Shown here: positions 1 to 6,321 of the stretch, piece by piece
Numbering within the stretch: position 1 is the first letter of the stretch
Layout of the letters: each line of letters opens with the position of its first letter
Origin: WFTC01 sp047635955
GTDB taxonomy: Bacteria; Patescibacteriota; Gracilibacteria; UBA1369; 2-02-FULL-48-14
Direction: 5' to 3'
Assembly: GCA_047635955.1 (NCBI GenBank)
Contig: JBLIGW010000042.1
Span: 1-9,219 of the forward strand
Length of the DNA: 9,219 nt
Made by a program: the position numbers and the translations under genes
Notes under the pieces: model-generated
Seen by the model: only the letters and a program-made list of their open reading frames with translations
Told to the model about the DNA's origin: nothing
The model's database searches: none

Positions 1-2
1 AA

Positions 3-914
3 GTACTCAACAAAAAAACTATCCAAGCACTTGCCTATTCAGGAACTCTGGATGAACTTGGTGGTCACCGAGCTCAACTCTCACAAAGTTATGATGAGAT
101 TTCAACTTACGCCAAGGTTATTCAAGGATCTTTAGCTGATGGGCAAACCGACATCTTTGGAATGATGGACGAAAGTGAAACTCCAAGTCTAAAGCTGTCA
201 GATATTGCTGAAGCTTCTGCGGGGCAAAAGCTCAAATGGGAAAAGGAATACCTGGGCCTTTATGTTAGTGGACATCCACTTCAAGGTTTGAAAAAGCACA
301 TTTCAGGAAAAGGGAAATTAATTCGAGGTCTTGGAAAGCAAAATATTGATAAAACTATCAAAGTCACAGGAATGATCAGTCAAAATCGACGAGTTATGAC
401 GAAAAAAGGTAAATACATGTGTTTTGGTGAAATTGAAGACCCTAGTGCTAAAATTCCTTTTGTTTTGTTTCCTCGAACCTATGAAGAGTTTGGAAGTGTT
501 GTTGATGTAGACAAGGTGCTTACCTTTCACGGGAAACTCAGCGAAAGAGCCGACGAGTTCCAAATCATAGTGAATCAGGTAAAACCCGTTTCACTTGAGG
601 CCATGACTCGTTCGTCTAAGCATAATGGAACCTTTGACGAAAATGATAAGATACTTGGTGTTCCAACCCATCAATCGCTTCGGAGCAAGTCTGAAGAAGA
701 AAGCAAGGAAGAAGGTATCTTCGTGATTGAAATTGATAGCGACATGAGTAGTGACATACTCCACTATATCAAGCCTCTTCTGGAAAAGAACAAAGGTGAA
801 ACGCCTGTGGAAATCCACATCACCCAAGGTGACAAACTCAAGCGTATTAAAGTTCCTTTTGGCATTGAGGTAACGGCTGATTTCAAATCTGATCTAAGCG
901 AGCTTCTCAAGTAA
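3..914 (+). CDS. dnaE: DNA polymerase III alpha subunit, C-terminal part (5' end outside window)
   Basis: This is the 3' end of the gene for the replicative DNA polymerase catalytic subunit; the frame is open from base 3 and 303 codons are visible before TAA. The first visible residues (NKKTIQALAYSGTLDELGG) match the helical region after the polymerase fingers, where family members read roughly 'leaLi.aGalD.lG'. Next come GQTDIFG and the very characteristic KWEKEYLGLYVSGHPL at about 234-281, then an OB-fold nucleic-acid-binding domain at about 351-590 (from KTIKVTGMIS to FQIIVNQVKPV). A final domain at about 705-911 corresponds to the C-terminal part that binds the clamp loader and clamp in well-studied DnaE proteins. 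The polymerase and PHP domains lie upstream, so catalytic residues cannot be checked. The product is cytoplasmic, at the replication fork. Nothing looks truncated at the 3' end. The identification is firm. Confidence 0.95.
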   Translation, partial: VLNKKTIQALAYSGTLDELGGHRAQLSQSYDEISTYAKVIQGSLADGQTDIFGMMDESETPSLKLSDIAEASAGQKLKWEKEYLGLYVSGHPLQGLKKHISGKGKLIRGLGKQNIDKTIKVTGMISQNRRVMTKKGKYMCFGEIEDPSAKIPFVLFPRTYEEFGSVVDVDKVLTFHGKLSERADEFQIIVNQVKPVSLEAMTRSSKHNGTFDENDKILGVPTHQSLRSKSEEESKEEGIFVIEIDSDMSSDILHYIKPLLEKNKGETPVEIHITQGDKLKRIKVPFGIEVTADFKSDLSELLK

Positions 915-923
915 AGACTAGCC

Positions 924-952
924 TTGTACCTTGAGGCTCTACACTTTACAAT
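924..952 (+). promoter_or_regulatory. Candidate promoter of aspS
   Basis: TTGTAC (924-929) and TACAAT (947-952) are separated by 17 bases. The -10 matches the sigma-70 consensus at five of six positions; the -35 keeps only the TTG. The -10 begins 32 bases before the aspS ATG, the same distance seen at other genes here, predicting a leader of about 20 bases with no Shine-Dalgarno site. Transcription from dnaE could also read through, since no clear terminator separates them. Confidence 0.5.
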
Positions 953-978
953 AACGCTGAATTAAACGCTTTTTAAAT

Positions 979-2751
979 ATGTATCGCACTCACTCTTGTA
1001 ACGACCTTCGCCCTTCTGATAAAGGTGAAACTGTAACGCTTAGTGGTTGGGTTCACCGACGACGTGACCATGGTGACCTTATTTTCATTGATCTTCGTGA
1101 TCGTAATGGACTTACTCAATTGACGCTTGACCCTTCACGTAGCCAAGAAGCTCATAGAATTGCTGAAGAAATTCGCAGTGAATTTGTAATTAAAGTAACA
1201 GGAGTGGTTGGCAAGCGACCTGATGGTCAAAAGAATGAGAATATGGATACAGGTGGAATTGAACTTTTAGTTGATGAATTAGAAATTTTAAATCGATCTA
1301 AGACACCTCCCTTTGAGATTGATCACCCAAAAGATGCGAATGAAGAAATTCGACTGAAATACCGATACCTGGACCTTCGTCGAAATCGGATGAAAGACAA
1401 TATTGTTTTTCGACACGATTTTATCAAGCGAACGCGAGATCTATTTGATGAACACAGCTTTGTTGAAGTAGAAACTCCAATCCTATTGAAAGGAACGCCT
1501 GAAGGTTCACGGGAATTCATTGTTCCTGCTCGAATTTACCCTGGAACGTTCTACGTTCTTCCTCAATCTCCACAACAGCTTAAACAGCTCTTGATGGTTG
1601 CTGGAATGGATAAATACTTCCAGATTGCTCGATGTTTCCGTGATGAAGACTCCCGTGGAGATCGACAGCCTGAATTCACACAGCTCGACATGGAAATGTC
1701 ATTTGTTGAAGAAGAAGATGTGATCAGTCTGAATGAAACTATTTTGAAACAACTTTTCACAGAACTTTCTCCTGAAAAGAAGCTTAAATTTGACGTTTTC
1801 CCTCGACTCACTTGGCATGACGCCATGGCTCGTTTTGGTTCAGACAAGCCAGATATGCGTTTTGATATGGAGATTGTAGATGTATCAGACTTGGTTTCTA
1901 ACTCTGAGTTTCAAGTTTTCACTCGTGCTGTTAAAGAAGGTGGTGTGGTTAAAGCACTACTCGTTGAAAAAGGAGCTGAATTCACTAGAAAAGACATCGA
2001 CAGAATGACTGAAATTGCAAAAGTTTATGGAGCTAAAGGGCTAGCTTATATTAAAATGACTGAAGACGGGCCTGCAGCGCCTATACTTAAATTCTTCACC
2101 GACGAACAGGTTCAAAACTTGATTGATCGTGTGGGTGCCAAAACAGGAGACATTGTTTTCTTTGGTGCTGACGAGTTTGACGTAGCGTGTAACGCACTTG
2201 GTAATGTCCGACTGGCCTGCGCCGACCGATACAAGCTCCGAGACCCTAATGTCCTTGCTTGTTGTTGGGTGACAGACTTCCCTCTCTTTGAATATAGTGA
2301 AGAAGAAGGTCGTCTCGTTTCAGCTCATCATCCGTTTACTGCTCCAAAAGATGAGCATCTTGAACTACTGGAAAGTGATCCTAAAAAAGTTCTAGCGAAA
2401 GCTTATGATATTGCAATGAATGGAAGCGAAATTGGAGGAGGTTCAATCCGAATCCACTCTCCAGAAATTCAAACTCGAATATTCAAAGCTCTTGGACTTT
2501 CTGATGAAAACATTGAACGACGATTTGGACACATAATTGAGGCCTTCAGCTACGGAGCGCCTCCTCATGGTGGAATTGCCTGGGGACTCGACCGAATCCT
2601 TATGCTACTCCGAGATGAACCTAATATTCGTGAAGTAATCGCCTTCCCTAAAGATTCAAAAGCTAAAGACCTAATGACAGGTGCCCCTTCAGAGCTGCCG
2701 GAAGAATCTATTGCAGAAATGCACATCCGAACTGTTGTAGAAGAGGACTAA
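979..2751 (+). CDS. aspS: Aspartyl-tRNA synthetase, probably non-discriminating (Asp/Asn)
   Basis: Class IIb aminoacyl-tRNA synthetase that charges tRNA(Asp) with aspartate in the cytoplasm. At 590 residues it has the normal length of the bacterial type. The N-terminal OB-fold anticodon-binding domain covers about residues 1-105 (GWVHRRRDHGDLIFIDLRDR). The catalytic domain follows, with motif 2 at F214-QIARCFRDEDSRGD (R221 the ATP-contacting arginine) and motif 3 at GGIAWGLDRILMLL (residues 531-544, R539). The bacterial GAD insertion domain sits at about residues 300-410, and HHPFT is present in the active-site region. Residues H31 and G83 match those reported to let Pseudomonas aeruginosa AspRS also charge tRNA(Asn), so Asp-tRNA(Asn) may be formed and amidated by GatCAB. 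The ATG at 979 gives the expected N-terminus (MYRTHSCNDL); no Shine-Dalgarno site precedes it. It is followed after 15 bases by the ATPase gene. Confidence 0.98.
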   Translation: MYRTHSCNDLRPSDKGETVTLSGWVHRRRDHGDLIFIDLRDRNGLTQLTLDPSRSQEAHRIAEEIRSEFVIKVTGVVGKRPDGQKNENMDTGGIELLVDELEILNRSKTPPFEIDHPKDANEEIRLKYRYLDLRRNRMKDNIVFRHDFIKRTRDLFDEHSFVEVETPILLKGTPEGSREFIVPARIYPGTFYVLPQSPQQLKQLLMVAGMDKYFQIARCFRDEDSRGDRQPEFTQLDMEMSFVEEEDVISLNETILKQLFTELSPEKKLKFDVFPRLTWHDAMARFGSDKPDMRFDMEIVDVSDLVSNSEFQVFTRAVKEGGVVKALLVEKGAEFTRKDIDRMTEIAKVYGAKGLAYIKMTEDGPAAPILKFFTDEQVQNLIDRVGAKTGDIVFFGADEFDVACNALGNVRLACADRYKLRDPNVLACCWVTDFPLFEYSEEEGRLVSAHHPFTAPKDEHLELLESDPKKVLAKAYDIAMNGSEIGGGSIRIHSPEIQTRIFKALGLSDENIERRFGHIIEAFSYGAPPHGGIAWGLDRILMLLRDEPNIREVIAFPKDSKAKDLMTGAPSELPEESIAEMHIRTVVEED

Positions 2752-2766
2752 ACTCCTTCCCACGCC

Positions 2767-5226
2767 ATGCCTACCCTATTGCTCGTTATTGCCGGACTAC
2801 TGATCCTAGCGCTACTCATTGTGCTGGGACTCTGGCTAATACGCTACCAAGCGAACCGACACCGCTCACTAACTATGAGCTTTCTTAAGATTAGAATTCC
2901 TAAGAAAGAATCAAAAGAAGACAAGGAAGCTGACTCTCAAAGTAGAGGAGCGAACACTGATTTTCGAGATGTGATTGGAGTAATGAAACAATTTTTTGAA
3001 TCACTTTATGCTTTGGAAGATGGTCACCTTATTCCACGAATCAAGGGTCAAGAATTTCTTGCACTAGAGTACGTGGTGCAAGACAATGTAATTGATTTCT
3101 ACATCGTTGTACCTCAAACGCTTGTAAGCTTAGTTGAGAAGCAACTTACGGCTTACTACCCAGACACCTATATTGAAGAAGTTCCGGACTACAATCTCTT
3201 TACTGAAGATTCAAAAGCTGCCTACTGCTACATGACCATTGCCAAGCCTTTCCTCTTTCCTATTCGTACTCATCAAAGGATGACGTCTGACCCATTGAAT
3301 AACATTGTGAATGCGGTTTCAAAACTAGACGCCCATGAAGGTGCGGCTATTCAAATCATGATTCGTCCTGTAGCCAATGGGTGGCAAAAGAAAGGTAGGG
3401 CTGAAGCTAAAAATTTACTTGAAGACAAAAGCTCTAGCTTGCTAGGAAGTCTCAATCCGCTTTCTTGGATTGGTGACATGCTCACTTTACTATTCCGGGG
3501 TGAATCCACACCATCAGGCCCTGACTCCCCTGGACGGACTACTCCAATGATGGACGAACAGGTTAAGGCTATTGAAGAAAAGAATACTCAATTTGGATTT
3601 GAAGCCATTATTCGTCTTGTTGCCGTTTCAGACGAAATGAATCAAGCCAAGACCATACTCACTAGTATGAAATCGTCTTTTGCTCAATACGCAACTACAG
3701 ACAACAATGCACTCACGGTTAAAGACAAATATATGGGTGACCTCGTGAGTCACTTTCTTATGCGTGACATGAAGCGGCCACTCAGATTCAAGAAAATGAT
3801 TCTTTGCCCTGAAGAACTGGCTAGCTTGTTTCACATTCCCAACATCAAATACAATCGAGCACCAAATATTAATTGGCAAAACTACAAAATTGCACCCCCT
3901 CCAGCTAATCTTGGGAAAGAAGGATTACTCTTGGGTCATAACGTCTACCGTGGAGTTAAGACTCCGGTTTACATGAAAAATGAAGATCGATTCCGTCACT
4001 TCTATGTGATTGGACAAACGGGTACTGGTAAATCTTCTGTATTGCAGGTGATGATTCGACAAGATCTGAAAAATGGAAAAGGAGTTTGTGTGATTGATCC
4101 TCATGGACAACTGATTGAAGACCTACTTCCTTTCATTCCAAAAGAACGTGCTGATGATGTCATTTACTTCAACCCTGGAGACTTAGACCGTCCGATGGGA
4201 CTCAACCTTCTTGAAGCGCCAACGCCTGAAGAGCGAGATATGGTTGCTATGGATGCAATGAACATTATGATCAAACTTTTCAATGAAGAGGTGTTTGGAC
4301 CACGTATTCAGGATTACTTCCGTAATGGATGTTTAACCCTGATGGAATCAGAAGGTGGAGGTGCACTCACTGACATTGTGCGGCTCTTTACTGATGATGA
4401 TTACCAAAAAGAGAAAGTTAAAACCGTAACAAATCCTATTGTAAGATCGTTCTGGGAAAATCAAATGGCCAAAACTGGAGCCAGAGAAAAACAAGAGATG
4501 ATTCCTTACTTTGCTTCAAAGTTTGGACAGTTTGTAACGAATGGCCTAATGCGAAATATTATTGGGCAAACCAAATCTGCCTTTGATTTTGGTGACGTAA
4601 TGAACAATGGAAAGATCCTAATGGTTAACTTATCTAAGGGGGAAACTGGAGACATCAACTCCAAACTTCTGGGTATGATTATTGTTTCCAAGCTTCAAAT
4701 TGCTGCTTTGGCTCGTCAAAAACTAGCAAAAGAGGATCGTCGTGATTTCTTCCTCTATATTGATGAGTTCCAAAACTACGTTACTGACTCTATTGAAGTG
4801 ATTCTATCGGAAGCTCGTAAATACCGCCTCTCATTGAACATGGCTCACCAGTATCTTGCACAGCTTGAAACTGGAGGAGGAGGAAAAGGCAAAGGTGTGA
4901 ATTTGAAAGATGCCGTGTTTGGGAATGTCGGTTCAGTAATGTGTTACAAGATTGGTGCTCAAGATGCCGAGTACATGGCTAAAGAAATGGCCCCTGTGTT
5001 CTCTGACCAGGACTTAATCAATACAGACAAGTATAAGGCCGTAATGAAGCTATCTGTCGATACACAGCCGTCTAAGCCATTTAGCATTGTTCCTCTAAAT
5101 CCTTATCTAGAGACTGGGAATCCAGATGTTGCAGACGCGCTAAAGCAACTCTCACGACTCAAATATGGACGAGATAAAGAGTTTGTAGAAAGAGAGGTTT
5201 TCCGCAGACTAGGAACTGTGGTTTAA
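2767..5226 (+). CDS. Membrane-anchored VirD4/TraG-like ATPase (type IV secretion coupling-protein family)
   Basis: An 819-residue protein with one N-terminal membrane segment (about residues 3-26, LLLVIAGLLILALLIVLGLW) followed by basic residues, so the bulk is predicted cytoplasmic. Residues about 65-380 form a conserved-looking region I cannot name with certainty. The RecA-like ATPase domain starts near residue 405: Walker A is GQTGTGKS (416-423, K422), and Walker B is FFLYIDEF (D666, E667). It is followed by SEARKYRLSLNMAHQY, typical of VirD4/TraG/TraD coupling proteins and related HerA/FtsK-type pumps. The C-terminal stretch GAQDAEYMAKEM...PFSIVPLNPY is also seen in these proteins. The family moves DNA or protein across membranes using ATP. 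It starts 15 bases after aspS with no Shine-Dalgarno site, so is probably cotranscribed. No relaxase, VirB4 or pilin gene is visible, so the substrate is unknown. The fold is secure; the specific role is not. Confidence 0.88.
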   Translation: MPTLLLVIAGLLILALLIVLGLWLIRYQANRHRSLTMSFLKIRIPKKESKEDKEADSQSRGANTDFRDVIGVMKQFFESLYALEDGHLIPRIKGQEFLALEYVVQDNVIDFYIVVPQTLVSLVEKQLTAYYPDTYIEEVPDYNLFTEDSKAAYCYMTIAKPFLFPIRTHQRMTSDPLNNIVNAVSKLDAHEGAAIQIMIRPVANGWQKKGRAEAKNLLEDKSSSLLGSLNPLSWIGDMLTLLFRGESTPSGPDSPGRTTPMMDEQVKAIEEKNTQFGFEAIIRLVAVSDEMNQAKTILTSMKSSFAQYATTDNNALTVKDKYMGDLVSHFLMRDMKRPLRFKKMILCPEELASLFHIPNIKYNRAPNINWQNYKIAPPPANLGKEGLLLGHNVYRGVKTPVYMKNEDRFRHFYVIGQTGTGKSSVLQVMIRQDLKNGKGVCVIDPHGQLIEDLLPFIPKERADDVIYFNPGDLDRPMGLNLLEAPTPEERDMVAMDAMNIMIKLFNEEVFGPRIQDYFRNGCLTLMESEGGGALTDIVRLFTDDDYQKEKVKTVTNPIVRSFWENQMAKTGAREKQEMIPYFASKFGQFVTNGLMRNIIGQTKSAFDFGDVMNNGKILMVNLSKGETGDINSKLLGMIIVSKLQIAALARQKLAKEDRRDFFLYIDEFQNYVTDSIEVILSEARKYRLSLNMAHQYLAQLETGGGGKGKGVNLKDAVFGNVGSVMCYKIGAQDAEYMAKEMAPVFSDQDLINTDKYKAVMKLSVDTQPSKPFSIVPLNPYLETGNPDVADALKQLSRLKYGRDKEFVEREVFRRLGTVV

Positions 5227-5273
5227 AGTAGTAATTCATTAGGTGTGATTCTGTTTTAACAAGGTTTGGAAAC

Positions 5274-5302
5274 TTGACTGATTTGGTTATAAGTGGCATA
5301 GT
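5274..5302 (+). promoter_or_regulatory. Candidate promoter upstream of the 5328 gene
   Basis: TTGACT (5274-5279, five of six matches to the -35 consensus) is followed after 17 bases by CATAGT (5297-5302, four of six to the -10). The -10 begins 31 bases before the ATG at 5328, matching the distance at other genes in the window. An alternative pair is TTTGGA (5265-5270) with TATAAG (5288-5293), also at 17 bases, which would give a longer leader. The sequence alone does not decide between them. Confidence 0.4.
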
Positions 5303-5333
5303 TCAAACCAAATAGCTACATCAAACTATGTCA
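5281..5333 (+). repeat. Two interleaved inverted repeats covering a start codon
   Basis: Pair A is ATTTGGTT (5281-5288) with AACCAAAT (5306-5313), eight perfect base pairs. Pair B is TGGCATAGTT (5294-5303) with AACTATGTCA (5324-5333), ten pairs including one G-U, and contains the ATG at 5328-5330. The arms alternate A-B-A'-B', so in RNA they could form an H-type pseudoknot with connecting loops of about 5, 2 and 10 bases. They could instead be protein-binding sites in DNA or chance in AT-rich sequence. If the promoter at 5274-5302 is the only one, the first arms would not be transcribed. The repeats are directly visible; their function is not established. Confidence 0.45.
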
Positions 5334-5618
5334 TCAAGTACCCCTCCCAAAGGGCCACAAGTCCCGATTACGCACGTCGTTGAAGGGTTTGACGTGGGAA
5401 TTCAGGCTATTTTAGCTAAGTATGGACAAGCGGCCCTCGAGAATCCTCGTGTTGCGGCCCTAGTTGAAAGACATACGGCGGCCTTTAAAGAACGTCTTAA
5501 TCAAGAAGCCAATTCTCCATCTGGAGTAAGTCAGGATGAGAACGGAAAGGTCTTGCTCTTCCCTGGGCCTAAGCCTGCACCTGATAAACCTGCACCAGTT
5601 CCACCTACCCCGACCTAA
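5328..5618 (+). CDS. Hypothetical protein with proline-rich tail; possible N-terminal part of a frameshifted gene
   Basis: A 96-residue reading frame I do not recognise. Residues about 10-60 are alpha-helical in character (VEGFDVGIQAILAKYGQAAL, then RVAALVERHTAAFKERLNQE). The tail is rich in proline, alanine and lysine (PGPKPAPDKPAPVPPTPT) and ends at TAA 5616-5618. There is no signal peptide or membrane segment, so it is probably cytoplasmic. Immediately past the stop, the +1 frame continues the same proline-rich composition (PRPKPTPPAPTPDTSPDNS) into a globular-looking region. This suggests the two frames once formed, or still form, a single protein of about 230 residues. Dropping one base in the CCCC run at 5608-5611 would join them. 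No Shine-Dalgarno site precedes the ATG, as for neighbouring genes. It could also be a real short gene. Confidence 0.6.
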   Translation: MSSSTPPKGPQVPITHVVEGFDVGIQAILAKYGQAALENPRVAALVERHTAAFKERLNQEANSPSGVSQDENGKVLLFPGPKPAPDKPAPVPPTPT

Positions 5619-6021
5619 ACCAACACCTCCGGCTCCTACGCCTGACACCTCGCCTGATAACTCAACTCCTTCGCCAGCAGATGAGTTCCAAACATTACTT
5701 GATGAATGTGAAATTGGTGACATTGGAAGCGATGCAGTCAATCAAAACTGGTTTGAGATTACAACAAAAACAGTTCTAGAGGGGAGAACTTTTTTCTTTT
5801 CTAAAGTAGTGCAGAATGGTGACTATCCAGAATGTATTGCCTTCACAAAAGTTGGATCTAAGCTTGAGCCCATCTTGTTCTACAGATCATTTTCAGATGG
5901 GAACTGGAAAGTTTCCCCCTGGGTAACAAAGGAAGGTTACAGTAAGGGCGTAGAGGGACATTATGGAGGAGGTTTATACACTCAAGAGACAAGACCTTCT
6001 GAAGAAATCACAAGAGTATAG
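5536..6021 (+). CDS. Hypothetical protein, probable C-terminal part of the frameshifted gene starting at 5328
   Basis: This frame is open from an ATG at 5536 to TAG at 6019-6021 (161 codons). The first 23 or so residues overlap the preceding frame and look like out-of-frame sequence, so real coding probably begins near 5605-5617, where the frame becomes proline-rich (PRPKPTPPAPTP). A compact, aromatic-rich domain follows, from ADEFQTLLDECEIGDIGSD through WFEITTKTVLEG, FFFSKVV, ILFYRSFSDGNWKVSPWV and GYSKGVEGHYGGGLYTQETRP. I do not recognise this domain. Its varied composition and GGA, GAA and CTT-type codon use resemble the neighbouring genes, so it is likely to be, or to have been, coding. 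The end is abrupt: coding-like sequence in the next frame overlaps it from 5963. Separate expression from 5536 seems less likely than fusion to the 5328 frame. Confidence 0.55.
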   Translation: MRTERSCSSLGLSLHLINLHQFHLPRPKPTPPAPTPDTSPDNSTPSPADEFQTLLDECEIGDIGSDAVNQNWFEITTKTVLEGRTFFFSKVVQNGDYPECIAFTKVGSKLEPILFYRSFSDGNWKVSPWVTKEGYSKGVEGHYGGGLYTQETRPSEEITRV

Positions 6022-6202
6022 AGAGCAAGCAATTGCTAAGCCTTATTCAAAAGAACTATCAGTCAGTATGTTGGCAAAGCTACCTAAGTGGAAAAAACCG
6101 AGTTACGTCAGTCAAAAACCTATACTTGAAAAACTACTACCAGTTCAACTATTTAGGTCCAAATTTTTAAAACAAAATAAGTTCAAAGCTGGCAAAGTTT
6201 AA
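5963..6202 (+). CDS. Small lysine-rich reading frame; possible tail of the frameshifted gene or spurious
   Basis: A 79-residue frame rich in lysine (MEEVYTLKRQDLLKKSQEY at the start, ending KQNKFKAGKV), overlapping the previous frame by 59 bases. Its ATG is preceded by GAGGG (5953-5957) at a spacing of 5 bases, the only Shine-Dalgarno-like site before any start here, though this lies inside another coding frame and may be chance. It is the next +1 frame, so it could be the C-terminal tail of the 5328 locus after a second shift between 5954 and 6021. The remaining frame is also open and protein-like from 6003 to 6170 (ending KNYYQFNYLGPNF), so the true tail cannot be chosen from sequence. The bases from 6022 to 6321 hold nothing else except the promoter elements listed separately. 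Confidence 0.3.
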   Translation: MEEVYTLKRQDLLKKSQEYREQAIAKPYSKELSVSMLAKLPKWKKPSYVSQKPILEKLLPVQLFRSKFLKQNKFKAGKV

Positions 6203-6266
6203 AAGAATGGTCAATTCTCCTTGGGAACATAAGAAACCAATAAAGTGAAGAGTCAAGGTTAAGCGC

Positions 6267-6276
6267 AAGACGTCTT
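6267..6276. promoter_or_regulatory. Perfect 10-base palindrome at the -35 position of the 6322 gene promoter
   Basis: AAGACGTCTT is a perfect palindrome. With a 17-base spacer, the -35 hexamer for the TATAAT at 6290 would occupy 6267-6272, so the palindrome covers that position and no consensus -35 is present. This would suit a site for a dimeric regulator. Ten-base palindromes arise by chance several times in 9 kb, so the call is tentative. Confidence 0.25.
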
Positions 6277-6286
6277 AGCTACGTTT

Positions 6287-6302
6287 TGGTATAATGATTA
6301 GA
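6287..6302 (+). promoter_or_regulatory. Extended -10 promoter of the 3D-domain gene
   Basis: TGGTATAAT (6287-6295) is a perfect extended -10 element (TG-N-TATAAT). It is followed by GATTAGA and an A-rich leader reaching the ATG at 6322, with the hexamer starting 32 bases before the start codon. No consensus -35 exists at the proper spacing, as is common for extended -10 promoters. The 13 bases from TATAAT onward match those upstream of the M23 gene with one difference. Confidence 0.75.
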
Positions 6303-6321
6303 AAACAAAAACCAAAATCAA

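Noticed and set aside
920..938. Hairpin AGCCT/AGGCT after dnaE as a terminator
   Set aside because: Only five pairs with a nine-base loop and no following T-run; it also overlaps the aspS promoter candidate.
1323..1847. Frames on the - strand inside aspS
   Set aside because: They lie fully inside a firmly identified gene, have biased composition, no plausible promoter or start, and no recognisable motif.
6003..6170. Third frame ending KNYYQFNYLGPNF as a separate gene
   Set aside because: It has no ATG start and follows a stop at 6000-6002. It is kept only as an alternative tail for the frameshifted locus.
6204..6218. Hairpin AGAAT/ATTCT after the 5963 frame as a terminator
   Set aside because: Five mostly A-T pairs and no T-run downstream; too weak for an intrinsic terminator.
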